From Corythucha ciliata (Eukaryota; Arthropoda; Insecta; Hemiptera; Tingidae): a stretch of DNA of 64,000 nucleotides. Shown here one piece after another: positions 34,991 through 46,019 of this stretch. The position numbers and the translations under genes are program-made. Under the pieces are notes generated by a model. That model did not search any database. It was not told the DNA's origin and saw only the letters and a program-made list of their open reading frames with translations. The stretch's first letter is position 1; every line of letters starts with the position of its first letter. The DNA lies in NCBI GenBank assembly GCA_038030265.1, contig CM075937.1, forward strand, positions 22,134,001 to 22,198,000. Direction: 5' to 3'.

Positions 34991-36036
34991 AAAATAATTA
35001 CCCTTTTTATGGAGGAATATTGGCGTGCAGATAAAAACAAATTGAAAATTAGTTTTCGTGCGAAATAAAAGCGTATTTATTCAATAGAATTATACACTAA
35101 ATACATTCAAATATTTTATTTTTAAATGAACTGGTTCACTTACGCATTGAAGTCACTGCGAGGCTTGAAAAAAAAAGTAAACGTTATGTAAATAAATGAG
35201 AATTTAAGGTCTTTTAGCGGGATGAATATTAAGTTCAATAAAGAGGAGGGTGTTGGGGTGGCAAATGGAGGAAAAAGGTGGCATTAACAGATGTTGCAGT
35301 ATAATTAGGGGGTTTAATACTCACGTCTAAAGAGAACAGTAGATCTGGAAGAGTGACGGAGACGGAAAATATACGATTCAGGAAATTGAAAAACACCCCT
35401 ATGTCCAGTGTTGAGGGGTTTTCTCCTCGGAGAGGGTCGATTTTCAGGATGAAATGGGCGTTCCTGGTTGTCGAGGTTTTTCCACCTGTTCTGCTTTAAG
35501 TCGTCGTGTAAAAAATATAAACAATGGGAGCGTTTCGATGCATTCGACCGTAATGTATTTAATATTTGTACAACCTGCGAATATTGTTGTTGTTGTGTAT
35601 TGTGTTGTGTTGTGTCTGCAAGTGGGAGCCGGTTTATATTTTCATTGATTGGTGTGTGATGGCGGAGGAGGCTGCGCCGTCGTCGCAGAGGTTTTCCCAA
35701 CCCCCTCATCTAACCGACCCCCCTCTCTTCATCCCCTCTTTATCCTTGGGGGGTTCTCTTTTTGAAGAGTAGGGGCCTTGCCGATGTGAGCCCTTCTCCA
35801 CCGGCTTATTTATTGTATAGACGGGGTCGGTACAAGAGATAGGTCGAAACATTTCTGGGAGAGAATTTCGTCGGGAAAACGGGTTTATTAGGAAGACGTT
35901 AGATACGACTTTTTTTTTGTTTGAGCCAGTGTGAATCGGGTGTAGTTTGAGTTTGTTTAATGTTTGATTTTTCGATGTTTTAGATAAAGGCTCGGTTACC
36001 GTAATTTAAAATAAAGAGACAGAGGGAAAAGTTTGA
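34991..36036. other. Region upstream of the plus-strand exon; no confirmed gene
   Basis: Becomes GC-richer toward 35450-35780. A minus-strand open frame (35314-35709, 131 codons) contains a donor-like GAC|GTGAGT at 35327. A strong acceptor-donor pair encloses 20 bases on the minus strand near 35144-35163 (tttttttttcaag|...|GTAAGTGA). Spliced together the frame stops at once, so a coding role is doubtful. These may be untranslated exons of a divergent transcript. Confidence 0.25.
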
Positions 36037-36355
36037 AGTAAACGTTCTCGGGTTGACGAGTCAATTGTTCACACGTCACGGACAACGGCGGTCAGCCGTG
36101 TTGGCCAAGCTGACAAGATTTCGGTGGTCGAGGGCTCGTCCGGTGGTGCCCCCCTAGTTGTGGGATACAACCTAGTGGGGGTATACCCTTGTGCCGTCTG
36201 GAAACCGGCTGCAGCCGCACCGTCGTCGTCGGCAGCCACTTCATCAACGCCGGCATCAGCGACAACCACAGTCACCACAGCGGGAACTGCCTCCTCCATA
36301 CCACTGACGACAGCTGTTGTACAGGCACCGCGACATCATCAGTGTTCCTCTTCAG
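36037..36355 (+). CDS. Coding exon of an unrecognised Ala/Ser/Thr-rich protein (exon i)
   Basis: Open for 106 codons up to a good donor, TCTTCAG|GTGAGT, at 36355/36356. The frame is open from 36037 but has no ATG, so this is either an internal exon with an acceptor near 36037-36123 (the AG at 36059-36060 is the least bad) or the start is upstream. The product reads SVVEGSSGGAPLVVGYNLVG, then VYPCAVWKP, then a low-complexity Ala/Ser/Thr stretch and AVVQAPRHHQCSSS. GC content is clearly above that of the flanks and the codon use is even. It ends in phase 1 (one base over) and joins in phase with 54740-55137. I do not recognise the family; low-complexity composition suggests a regulatory rather than enzymatic protein, which is only an inference. 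Confidence 0.6.
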
Positions 36356-37379
36356 GTGAGTTATTGCTCTTCGAGGATGACAAATTGGGATGTGAAAACA
36401 AGTTGGCTCTATCGTTCAAAACAAATATAAATGATGAGACAGCGGTCACATGGTTCCAACGTGGGATGATTCGAACCGGTAACCTTTCCCACTTTCAAGA
36501 ACCCACCGTTAGCCTTCCAACCCCCTCAGTACCTATCACCTCCTCATTCGAATAACTTTCAGTCGATAACGACTTTTAAATGAACAAAAAGTCCATAAAA
36601 CAACCCATCGTGGAAAAGTTTGAAACAACCAGTTGAATAACCCGTTCCCCCTTCGTTTTTGCGTTTTTAAACGACCTATCGATGTAACAAATAGAGCTCG
36701 TTAGTCTGTCTGACATCTATCGCAATGGGGTAAATCTTGAAATTAAAAAAAATGTGTACATATAATTGCTATAAAATAGCAAAGAGGGAGGAATTTTGTT
36801 TCATGAATCCCAGAGTGTATCACGCTCCAGTTCACCCCTCTCATTTGTCTCCTTCTACTCCCTTCCACTACTCGTCATTCCACTCACAACTTGGAACGAA
36901 GCTTTTATCTTTTAGTTTTTATTTTCCCTTCACTTACGTCCATACTTTTTTACGTTTCTTGAAATACTTCAACTCTTACAGACTCTCCTTTCAGTCCTAG
37001 TTAAATTATAAATAACGAGCACCAAGCCCTTTCACTCCATCTCCAACACACATCATCTAGTTTTAAAAATCGTGCAGTAATACGGTCGAAATCGATGCAT
37101 TTGAGTCCAGACTCTGGTGTGAATCACTGCACCACTATTTAAGCATGCAGGGGAGCATGAAAATAATTTATTTTTTAGATGGAAATTGATCGACGGAACA
37201 AATAATATCTTATTTAGTACAACTTCCAAGGACTTATTTAACAAAGTTTAAAAAAATGTCAATTTTCGCGATAGGACAGGGGGAAACTTCCACCGCTTTT
37301 CAGAAGCCAAATAATATCAATTATACATATTATGCATTGAAGCGGGATAATGATTGTTAAATACAAACAAATTGAACGA

Positions 37380-38270
37380 AACGAGCGCTGGATGGCTCAA
37401 AGGTGGTTCAAAGCATGCAAAATTTAAGGCAATTTCCCGCATGCCCATGGCTACGTACGGCCCCATGGAACGAACACCGACGAAAAACATGGAGCAGGTA
37501 GTTGAAAGACACTTTGATCCCAGAAAAATGTGAAACGATGAAAGTATGGAGGGCATCGTCAGATCATCGCTAATAGCAGGTCAATAACTGACTCTCCGAC
37601 AACATGCAGCTTACGGGTGTTTCAAAGCGATGGACATGTTAGACCATGGCTCACGTGGTTGTCAACCTGCCGTATCAAATTAAAGCGTTGACGCCGTATC
37701 ATCGGACCTGACTACTATACACCATGTCGTAATACTGGGAGGATGACGCAGTGCCTGGAAGGACATAGTATGATAATAGGGCGCGTGGGTGGTCGCTTCA
37801 GCACGCGATTGGCAGCCAACGGAAGAGATTCCAGAGCTTTTGTTCGCAGTCAAGCGATACGAAGGAAGACCTTTGGATGTCAATAAAGTAGCAGACAGGC
37901 TGGACTGTGCTGTTTATCGCGAAACCCAACGTTTCCTTTTTATCGCTCACGCCTTGGGGAACCTCCATTGCTTCGGAGTTACTATCGCAGTAATACCCCA
38001 CACAAAAAGTTGAGGCCTACTGGCTGTAAAAGTCAAGCTATCTGACCAGGTTCTCCATAGCAGGCGACGCAACGGCAATTCGAGCTTCATGCTACGAGGA
38101 AAGTGTTTCGATCAGGGCCGGGCGTGGTTTATGATTCCCTTATTGACCGAGTTCCAGTCAATACGCCCTTCGTAGTGTCCGAAGGCATCACGACATTGAG
38201 TAAGAGATGTAGATGTCGGGTAGAGGTTTCATGACCAAGTTTGCAAACGTAGGAATCGATTAGTCCACTT
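37380..38270. other. GC-richer unrecognised segment, possibly decayed coding DNA
   Basis: About 900 bases differ in texture from the flanks: fewer homopolymers, more balanced bases. A 74-codon plus-strand frame at 37789-38013 reads EEIPELLFAVKRYEGRPLDV and DRLDCAVYRETQRFL. No family is recognised, no start or splice sites are convincing, and stops cut every frame. It could be an old transposon or pseudogene. Confidence 0.25.
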
Positions 38271-38369
38271 GGTTGTGAAGCAAGAACAACTAAAATTTAG
38301 CTGTATACGATTTGACCACGTTTTACCAATTTGAAATGCAAAATTAGAGGCTTTTCTCACTTTCGGGCC

Positions 38370-39480
38370 ATGAAATTGAATCGAATTAGCGATTTGTTTT
38401 TTTCAATTTGAGCACAGAGTTAGCGTTTATTCTTAATTATAGCTGCAAACGCGCGCCTTATCACTATTCCAACCGAGAGAATACGCGCTTCATCTTATGC
38501 CACAAAATGTTTTTGTTTTTACATTTTAGCCATGAACTATAGCGCTTTATCTCAATTTTAACTGCGAATTAGTGGTTTTTTAAAGTTTAGACGTGAATAA
38601 ACACATTTTATTACTCCTAGCCATGCATTGGCGCATTTTCTTATAAGAAGCCACAAAGTGGCCTCCCAAAATTTGAGAAATGTTACCAAGCGAGCGAGCC
38701 AGCGAGGGCGGGGGATACGATAAATCGAACCAGAAGGAGATGAAGAGGAAGAAAACAAATATATAACTTTTTCTCCCCCATTTTATGCGACACACCCTGC
38801 TCGAGATCTGCACTTCGTGGCCGCATTAAACCAGCTCCACGGCCGGTGAGTGATTTTTTGAACGCCCACACGATGCCGACGAGCGAGTGCTTGTGGCACA
38901 GCTTGTAGCAGCCTTATCGCAAATTGGGTAATAGCGGGATAAGTCACGGACGTACATCTACCAGGACCCACGAGCGACGTCTTCACGAGGCCCCTCGTCA
39001 TCCTTTCCATGTCCAAAAAACTAATTCGAGTGTTTTGTTCTTCCCGGAAAACCAAATTTTGCTGGTTTGGCTCTTATAAAAACTAATTTTGCTTTTGCGC
39101 TTCGAAAATTCAGGCTATTTCAAGTTCTTTCAAACCCAATTTGGTTGTTTCCCCTCCTACGAAAAAAACGTTCCGTGGAGTTGGCAATTTCCCTAAACCA
39201 AACTTTTGAATGCTCGCTTTTTCTCAATTTTGTCCGTGAATTAGCGCTTTTCTTTAATTTTAGTCGCGTATTCGCCTGAAAAAACGGGCGTAATTGTCCG
39301 AATTGACGCATTTTCTCAATTGTAGCCACGAATGGCAGTTTTTTTTTCGTAATTTTAGCCAAGAATATTAAGGATTTTCTAAGTTTTGGCCGCGTAATTG
39401 CCTCTAGAACAGCAAATTTGCGTGTCTTCTCAATTTTAGCCTCCTAAGGACGTACAGAAACTGGGAAATATAGTGTTTTT
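38370..39480. repeat. ~28 bp minisatellite family, two blocks
   Basis: Blocks at 38390-38640 and 39190-39470 carry units such as CTCAATTTTAACTGCGAATTAG and CTCAATTTTGTCCGTGAATTAG. Between them (38650-39060) is non-repetitive sequence including gcgagcgagccagcgag. Same orientation as 24270-24800. Confidence 0.7.
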
Positions 39481-40026
39481 TAAAAATCAATTTTAGGCGT
39501 AGACTTGCCTATAAAAAGCTTGCTCACAGAAAAGATCTGCCCACATGGACCTCGAAAAGTTGCTTTCTGGAGTCGAGAAAAATCATCTAAAACCAACGAC
39601 AAAGCACTTACACTTAGGTGGAGGCGTTTTTGGCTGGGGCTGAGTAAAATTGGGCATGACAATTGCCCATTTAAGCCCTCGGTAGATACGGCGGGTGAGG
39701 CAAAAATGGCTAACATTTAAAATTGGATAAAACCGCTTACAATTTCACCGATATTAGCTCCCAAATGTTGCAACTTTCTGACTGACATCAGACTTTGGGC
39801 GCTGTCGTGAACGGCTGGACCGTGTTCCCCAGTCACTAAAAAATAAGCCCAGAAACTGGCGATTTCGCGAAAATTAAGATGCGAAAATTGCAATTTCACG
39901 TAAGAAAAGACCTTAAATTTGCAATTTCCCGAATATTCCGCCAAGAAACTTTTGATTTCGCTTAAATTTGGACCCGAACTGGGACACTCATGAAATATTT
40001 AGCTCTGAATGTTACAATTACATTCC
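39411..40026 (+). repeat. Long interspersed direct repeat, copy 1
   Basis: Matches 47184-47931 in the same orientation. Shared blocks: GCGTGTCTTCTCAATTTTAG, AAGGACGTACAGAAAC, GGAGGCGTTTTTGGCTGGGG, ATTTAAGCCCTC and AAATGTTACAATTACATT. Divergence is roughly 20% with indels. The latter half is a ~30 bp minisatellite type (aatttcgcgaaaattaag). It ends about 780 bases downstream of the hydroxylase gene's stop codon. Confidence 0.8.
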
Positions 40027-40806
40027 AGGTCTGCGCCTACTGGAAGGGAGGCTCCGAAAATTGTTATTTCGCAGAAAATATAGTCCAGGAGCGTGCACGC
40101 GAGAAACATGCAATGTCGCGAACTGAGCGGGATTCAAACCCATAGGAACGCTGTTGGGTGGCCCCTGAAAACCTAGACAGAAAGCTACGTAGTCAACACT
40201 AGGTGAGGACTGAAGAGAACCGTGACGGTTGAACAGGGACTGAGGGCGTTGCGACTGCACGCGCCGCCCCTGCCCACAGTTCGAACATCAACACCAGCTC
40301 ACTCGGTTTTGCCATGTTGGGGTTTTAAGACGTCAAAGGCTAAATTTTGTTATTTATTTAGTCAAAACCGCAAAATTTGGTTCTGTTATCGTCAAATCCG
40401 TGAAATTTACTCAATGCTAATACCCAAATGGTCCCTGAGTGTTTTTAGGAGCAAACTCCAAACGATGGGATCACGTAATCGTGAGAAAATTCCCTGCCTT
40501 TCGTGTTAGTGTGTGGATAAAATATTATACAATTGTTCGACGTGAACAACAATAAAGTCGGTAAACACCAAGGATTTGTGATTATTATTTAATTCAATAA
40601 AATTGACTAATTTTCCCGGATTTAATTAATGTAAAATATCCTTTCCTAGAATTATTTTTTAATTGATTATAAAATAATAGTGACTCGCAAATCATTAACT
40701 ATAAGTATTATAATAGCACGGTTCCTATTGTTCCCGTGTTCTTTGAGCAAAATAGCAAAATAAATTATTTATCTGGTGGTCAGATCACAGTCTGTGTTTA
40801 ATGAAG

Positions 40807-42769
40807 TTATTCCTCTTTTGGAGGGTCGTCAGGGTACAGCTCTCTGGGTGATTTCAGAGTGAAAAATGTTTGATTTCTGTAATAGTTTTTCGATGCTCTG
40901 AATTGGAGATCAGTGCCGTGGAGCCAGTCGAGGATTCCCAAAACCCCGTAGCACTGATTGAATCTGAGACAAAATTACACGAGGGTACATTGTTTTTCAG
41001 CTTGGTTGGGTGGTGGGGTGAGTTTACTTTAAGTGATGGAAATCGTGATGCTCGGGCGATGGAAAGAATGGCCAGTGGTAGCCAGAATGTGAGTTGAGGG
41101 TGTTGAGTATGGCGAGACTGAACCAAAAGTAAGCCGTGACGACGTGAGCTCGTACGAGAAATACGCCGATGAAAGGCGGAAGGAGATTCGAGAGAAAATG
41201 TTCAATCGGATGGGCGTAGATAGCGGTGACTGCGACGGGGGCTGTCCACTCGTGGTGTATTTTGTGGATGTATTTGTAGAGATACTTGCTATGTAGTAAT
41301 CTGAAAAACAATCGACGGCTGTTAATCAACTAAATACGGGCTAAGTTTAGGATAAAAAAAACTCTCAGTTTCTAATTTTCGCGGGTGTATAAGAGGTCCC
41401 GCACACAGTAAACATAACGGAATTTATGTGCCGTTGCGGTTTTACCCCACTTTTTTGTTCGCTTTATACGGCCCTGTCTTTAATTTTAGATTAGTTTATT
41501 TTTTAATATTTAAAAGTTTCAAACCTGTGAGAATAGTAAAATCCGACCTCTTCCACCAGGATACAAACGATTAAATCGAATAAGAAGTGATGAAAAGTAG
41601 GAAGCTCCCTGAGTGGCCTCAAGCCACGCCATTGCATCAATTGAAATCCTAGTAGATGAATAGGAAATCCCACGATAGTTTGGTTTATTACAACCTGTTT
41701 TATTACCTTAAAATTGAGGTTATGGGGCTTAAAATAAACATTCTTAAGATGTTGACCTCTAATTATCTTTACCCTTCTTAGTTTGTCCTTGTCGACGGGC
41801 TCGTTAGTCCCAGGTTGAACTTTATAACGTTTAATCATTCCCGGCTTGTCAATAATATCGAAAAACGTATACACCCCGCCGGCAGTCCAGTAGACGACGA
41901 AAATAAGGAACATCGTTCCTATGTATTAAAGTTTTAGTTGAAATTGGGTCCCCATGAAAAGGGCTACTACGTACCATACACCCAGAAGAGAAACGGATCA
42001 TCACCGAAGAAATCGATAATTTTATCCCAAGTTGATTGCCAAAAGTCACCTGAAGCTCCCCAAAATTTCTGTACGCTCCTAGAAAATTAAACTCGTTTTC
42101 CTTTCGGGCAAAATGAAGTATAAAACGACGATAATATTTGTCGGAAAATTACTTCGCGTAAATTGCCATGCCGCTCCCTAGGTCACAAACACACACACAC
42201 AAAAATTGTTGACAAACAAACTAACGTGCAAGCGTCATCGGATCTTCCTGAACAGTGAATCAAATGTTTTTTGAAGCGACTCGTTTAGGAGGGGATTTAA
42301 TGTTGAAGAACTCGACCTTGACTGCACCGGGACTCCCTCCTTTTGAAACCCGAAAAAAAAAAAAAAAATGTTTCTTTCCTTTGATTGTTTCAACTTATAC
42401 GAATAATTCTCTCTCGTGGTAGACAGTGTGGGAGAGGGTGGAGAGGGTGAGGAGGACGTGCTGTTATCTTTTTTGTGATGTTGATACAAAATAATTAAGA
42501 TTACCCGATAATTGGAGCCCTGTAAATCGTGAACACGATAATTCCTGTCGCTACGGCGTAGAAACAGGCAACGATGAAGGAAAGCAATAAATAAGAGATC
42601 TCATCCGCGCTCTCCTTATAATTCACGAGATACCGTTCGATTTTCCGTTTGTTATGAATGAAGACATCAACGCCTCAACAGAGAAAAACAACAATAAACG
42701 TTTGTAGTGATTTCTTCGAGAACGGAAAATATCACGTAATTTAATGGTTTACTCACAGTTCTTAATCAT
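40807..42769 (-). CDS. Fatty acid hydroxylase domain-containing protein, FAXDC2-like (complete, 7 exons)
   Basis: Membrane-bound di-iron oxygenase of the sterol desaturase/C4-methylsterol oxidase superfamily, acting in the ER on lipid or sterol substrates; the exact substrate of this branch is uncertain. Exons (minus strand): 42757-42769, 42505-42673, 41975-42078, 41773-41918, 41525-41706, 41028-41300, 40807-40963. All six joins are GT-AG and in phase, giving 347 residues ending at TAA 40807-40809. Membrane segments at about 31-55 and 98-115, with more hydrophobic stretches at ~150-168, 185-200 and 240-272. The three histidine boxes are HRLLH (204-208), HKIHH (217-221) and HDFHH (290-294), with NSHSGYH (274-280) before the last. 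FWGASGD (66-72) and [10 protein letters not shown] (127-136) are typical of the family, and total length is close to the usual ~330-350. The start is chosen because ATGATTAAGAACT abuts a consensus donor GTGAGT in phase; the first coding exon is only 13 nt. The 41707-41772 intron is in frame and stop-free, so an open frame runs through it, but including it adds 22 residues that the family lacks. Possible ATTAAA poly(A) signals at 40797-40802 and 40621-40626. Confidence 0.92.
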
Positions 42770-43239
42770 TTTGTGTATCTAAGAATCCGTCCACCACTCT
42801 TTCCAGTCCGAAACTGACACTACAAAGTCTTTGGCACTTTCTTTATTCGACGACCAACATTATTGATTTCTTGGCGGCTTTCGTGAAGTTTTTCAAAATA
42901 ATTTATTCAGCGCGTTTTCCCCGCCATGAATGTGTCAGCGTGAGGATGGCAAAAATGACGTTATGAGTCATTATTCTTTCGCTTCTTCCGTGTCTTTATA
43001 TTTTAATTTGGCTTCGAAGTGAAAAAAAAAAAAAAAAAAACGATAAGGCGCTGTTGTCATACAAATCACGGCGAGGAAAAATTACCACGAATGCATTTCA
43101 GGTGATTATTTTTACTTATCCTTTTCATCCGTTTGCGATATGAAGACGTTTATCGGAGCTCGGTCGTTAGCAGATCGTATAAATAAAACAGAACGACTGA
43201 ATCATCAATAATTATGATGCTTTTACTTATTTTATTCAA
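42770..43239 (-). promoter_or_regulatory. 5' flank of the hydroxylase gene
   Basis: Presumed 5' UTR and promoter on the minus strand. No TATA box or initiator stands out. A 20-base A run lies at about 43022-43040. An upstream non-coding exon cannot be excluded. Confidence 0.3.
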
Positions 43240-43910
43240 CAAGGAGGAACACCGCTAATTCGAGGTGCGTGAAAGCTCTTTTGCGGCTAAAATTTGCTGT
43301 CAGAATGTGCAACTTTTGTTTCCCGGATAAAAATTTTAAAAATCGCTAATTCACAGGTTAGCTTGACCAAAACGCTAATTCGTGGCAAAAATCGAGAGAA
43401 TCCCAATTTAGCGGTTTCAGAGACAGCTTCGTGGCTGAAGGTGAGAAAAAGCACACGCAAACTAATGGCTACAGGAGTGAGAAAATTAGTTGATTCTTGG
43501 TTAAATTGAACTAAAACCGTAAAACGCTAATAATACTGTGGTTAAAATGGTTAAAATTTAGATAAAGTGCTACATACTTTACGGCTGGAAAAAAAAAAAA
43601 AAAAAAAAAACGATTTTCAATATTTTAGACAAAGCGCTGACTCTTCCTGAAATGTGTAAGAAGAGAAGAGAGAGAAAAGGCGCTCATTTTTTATTCAAAT
43701 GAATAAATAGTACAATAAACGCTGATTTGTTGATGAAATTTAAAAAATGCACTACCTCGGGGTTACTCGATCATGACCGAAATTGAGAAAAAGCTATAAT
43801 TTGCGGCTATAATATAAAGGAAAATAGCCAAATCGGGACTGAAATTGATAAAAAGTTTTCATATAGGTACTCAGCTAAATTTGAGTTGTCCATGCTGGAA
43901 CATGATTATT
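43240..43910. repeat. ~28 bp degenerate minisatellite
   Basis: Units such as ACACCGCTAATTCGAGG, ACGCTAATTCGTGGCAAAAATC and TTTGCGGCTATAATATAAAGG, interrupted by an A run (43589-43611) and by 43640-43740. Confidence 0.7.
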
Positions 43911-44270
43911 GTGAAAATTCTCTCAAAAATATTCGTCATTCGTTGGACAGGATTTTCTTCCCGTCAACAACTTCCTAACTCCGACAAATCGTCCGCAACA
44001 ATGGCCGCTACCACCGTGTAAAGGCCAAAATAAAGCCTCAAGTGTGGCTGCTGGCCCTATAAAGTCAACCCTGCATATATTTTTCCATACAGGACGCAAA
44101 ATTCCTTTATTTATAAAGTAAAATTCCGTTAACCCTCGGCTACAATGTAAAAAAAGATCAGCCGAGCCGTCGTGGTCTTTTGATGCAACTTCCCGGCAAA
44201 AATTGACAGAACCTACTAATATTTGCTGTTCTTGGGGCCAGTCCAAAATTATAACTGGGAAAAATTGCTA
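43911..44270. other. No supported gene
   Basis: A 107-codon minus-strand frame (43923-44246) has no recognisable family and no splice partners. Confidence 0.4.
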
Positions 44271-44414
44271 ACCTGTGGATACATTTTTGTAAAAGCGCTC
44301 ATTCACGGCTCAAATTGAGAAAAAGCGCTCGATTCGCTGATGAAATTGGGAAATCGTTCTCATTTGCGGATAAAATTGAGGAAAAACGCCAATTAAAAAC
44401 TTTTATTCCGTAAA

Positions 44415-44748
44415 TTTTTCCTAATATGTCCGACAATTAATTGAATAATTGAGCTTAGATGACCCTATCTAGGGACATTTAAGGGATTGCCCCTCTCCTC
44501 ACCGCACCACCTAGTCACAACTGTGAATTCGAGGGAGTGGGGAGGCTGAATATAAAGAAATTAATCTTTAAATTAAATACTTACTTTTCTTTCACTTACT
44601 TGTTTTGAGTTCCGAGAAAAAAATTACTCCCTCGAACTCACAGTTGTGACTATGGTGGTGCGGTGAGGAGGGGTAATCCCTTCAATGTCCGTAGAAAGGG
44701 TCATCTAAGCTCAATTATTCAATTAATTGTCAAACACATTAGGAAAAA
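44415..44748. mobile_element. Foldback MITE-like element
   Basis: The left arm (TTTTCCTAATATGTCCGACA...) and the right arm (...CAAACACATTAGGAAAA) are inverted copies of over 100 bases, sharing GACAATTAATTGAATAATTG and the CCTCACCGCACCACC block. The short centre includes tttgagttccgagaaaaaaatt, also present inverted in the SINE-like unit to the right. Third copy of the arm: 45705-45787. Confidence 0.75.
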
Positions 44749-44834
44749 ATGACGTATGAAATGCACTGACCCAGTAGGTGCAGTGTGAGTTCCGAGAGGG
44801 GATTTCTCCTGGGTGGATTCGCTCTGCGCGTGGA

Positions 44835-44909
44835 CTCCCAGGATAGCTCAGATGGGAGAGCACCTGGTGAGAACCTAGGAGGTCGTGGGTTCGAGTCACA
44901 CCTTGGGAG
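44835..44909 (+). repeat. tRNA-like SINE head (tRNA pseudogene fold)
   Basis: A 75-base cloverleaf can be drawn. The 7 bp acceptor stem CTCCCAG/TTGGGAG is complete with one G-T pair. The D arm contains TAGCTCAGATGGGAGAGC (A box). The anticodon stem is CCTGG/CTAGG, and the B box GGTTCGAGTC lies in the T arm. The anticodon loop is TGAGAAC, with G instead of the invariant U at position 33, and the T stem has one mismatch. It continues directly into repeat sequence shared with 44583-44633 (inverted), as expected for a tRNA-derived SINE rather than a working tRNA. Confidence 0.7.
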
Positions 44910-44952
44910 CAATTTTTTCTCGGAACACAGAACAAGTAAAAGAGAGCCCAAG

Positions 44953-45644
44953 CACACTTGCGTTTTTTAAACGCGGCGATTATAAAAACGCGCCCGGTTG
45001 ACTCGCCGCCACCAAAACCGTTTCAACACACTTGCGTTCAAAGCATCGCGTGTCCAGTCTCCTGTAGTGAATTGGGTCTCGTCAAGACAGCTTGTATCCC
45101 ACATTTTGTCTTTCAAATTCCTATCACAACAACGTTAATCTGTTTTGTTTCAGAGAGCAGGTCTTCTTTCGATTTCTCCGATCAACTTGTCAATGTCAAT
45201 AACAACATTTCGCATTGTAACTTCCTTGTCCGATCCAGATATTATGTTAAAACCACGTGATGAACACGTTCACAAAAGAATGACAAGAATTACAAGTTCA
45301 GAGCCTAGCGTTCAAAACACAACAGAAGAACGGTTCAAAAGGATTGAACGAGAAGATGTTGGGGGTTGCCGACCAAGCAACCGAAACAATTTTATTGCGA
45401 GCCAAAATTAAAAGTCTGCTAAAAACGCGCCTAGACGAACGGAAGTGTGTGCAAAGCCATTCATTTCTTTGTGTTTCAAATTTGAACGCGTTAAACGCCC
45501 CGCGTCGAAAATAGAACAAGTTGCGTTTTTTTAAACGCGGCGTCTTCATAGACGCTGGTGTGATCGTTCTCGTACAATTCCACGTGTTGCATTTTTCATG
45601 CGGGCGCGTTTTTTTAATCGCCGCGTTTAAAAAACGGAAGTGTG
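44953..45644. mobile_element. TIR DNA transposon (~690 bp) inserted in the SINE-like repeat
   Basis: 44953-44997 (CACACTTGCGTTTTTTAAACGCGGCG...) is the inverse of 45600-45644 with one or two changes. Internal copies of the tip (CACACTTGCGTT near 45029, and the inverse near 45430) make the interior partly palindromic. Flanks repeat CCCAAG on both sides. Comparison with the uninterrupted inverted copy at ~44565-44633 shows that the element splits a continuous repeat. No transposase is recognisable. Confidence 0.75.
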
Positions 45645-45654
45645 TTGGGGCCCC

Positions 45655-45787
45655 AAGTAATTAATTTAAAGATTAATTTATTTATTTTCAGACTCTCCAC
45701 TCTCTCCAATTCACAGTTGCGCAGGGTGGTGTGGTGAGGAGGGGGTAATCCCTTAAATGTCCGTAGATAGGGTTATCTAAGCTCAAA
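45655..45787 (+). repeat. Distal part of the interrupted SINE-like/foldback repeat
   Basis: AATTAATTTAAAGATTAATTT followed by the GGTGGTGTGGTGAGGAGGG and TCCCTTAAATGTCCGTAGATAG blocks matches the foldback arms at 44415-44748. It resumes exactly where the sequence before 44953 stopped. Confidence 0.7.
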
Positions 45788-45873
45788 TACTTCTATTCCG
45801 GCTAAGTTAAAATTGAAAAGAAGCGCTTCGTTCGTGGCAGAAATTTAGAAAACACACAAAAACTCGCGTCCTG

Positions 45874-46003
45874 CCCCCCTATTCTGTAACTTCTAACGCG
45901 TGCGCGCGCGTGCGTTAGCGAAATAAACAAGGTGGGCTGATTGAAAGTAATCAGCTGAGAAAATTTGCTAACGCACGCGTTAAGAGTTACAGAATAGCCC
46001 CCC
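45874..46003. mobile_element. Small TIR element (130 bp) with TATTCTGTAAC ends
   Basis: The left end CCCCCCTATTCTGTAACTTC and the right end (reverse complement GGGGGGCTATTCTGTAACTC) are followed by matching TAACGCG(C/T)GCG blocks. Related in design to 13864-14002. A GCGCGCGCG tract lies in the left arm. Confidence 0.7.
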
Positions 46004-46019
46004 AGGTCAAAATTAAAAT

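Noticed and set aside
35659..35772. Possible first coding exon beginning MAEEAAPSSQRF on the plus strand
   Set aside because: Reasonable start context, but the frame ends in TAG with no convincing donor and no link in phase to 36037.
36440..36520. tRNA-like B box (GGTTCGAATCA, minus strand) just after exon i
   Set aside because: No foldable T or acceptor stem. A plausible A box (ggctaacgg) is present but the cloverleaf fails, so it is at most a very old SINE.
44723..44957. Minus-strand frames reading through the tRNA-like unit
   Set aside because: Known artefact: antisense of a tRNA-derived repeat gives typical Thr/His/Pro-rich frames, not a protein.
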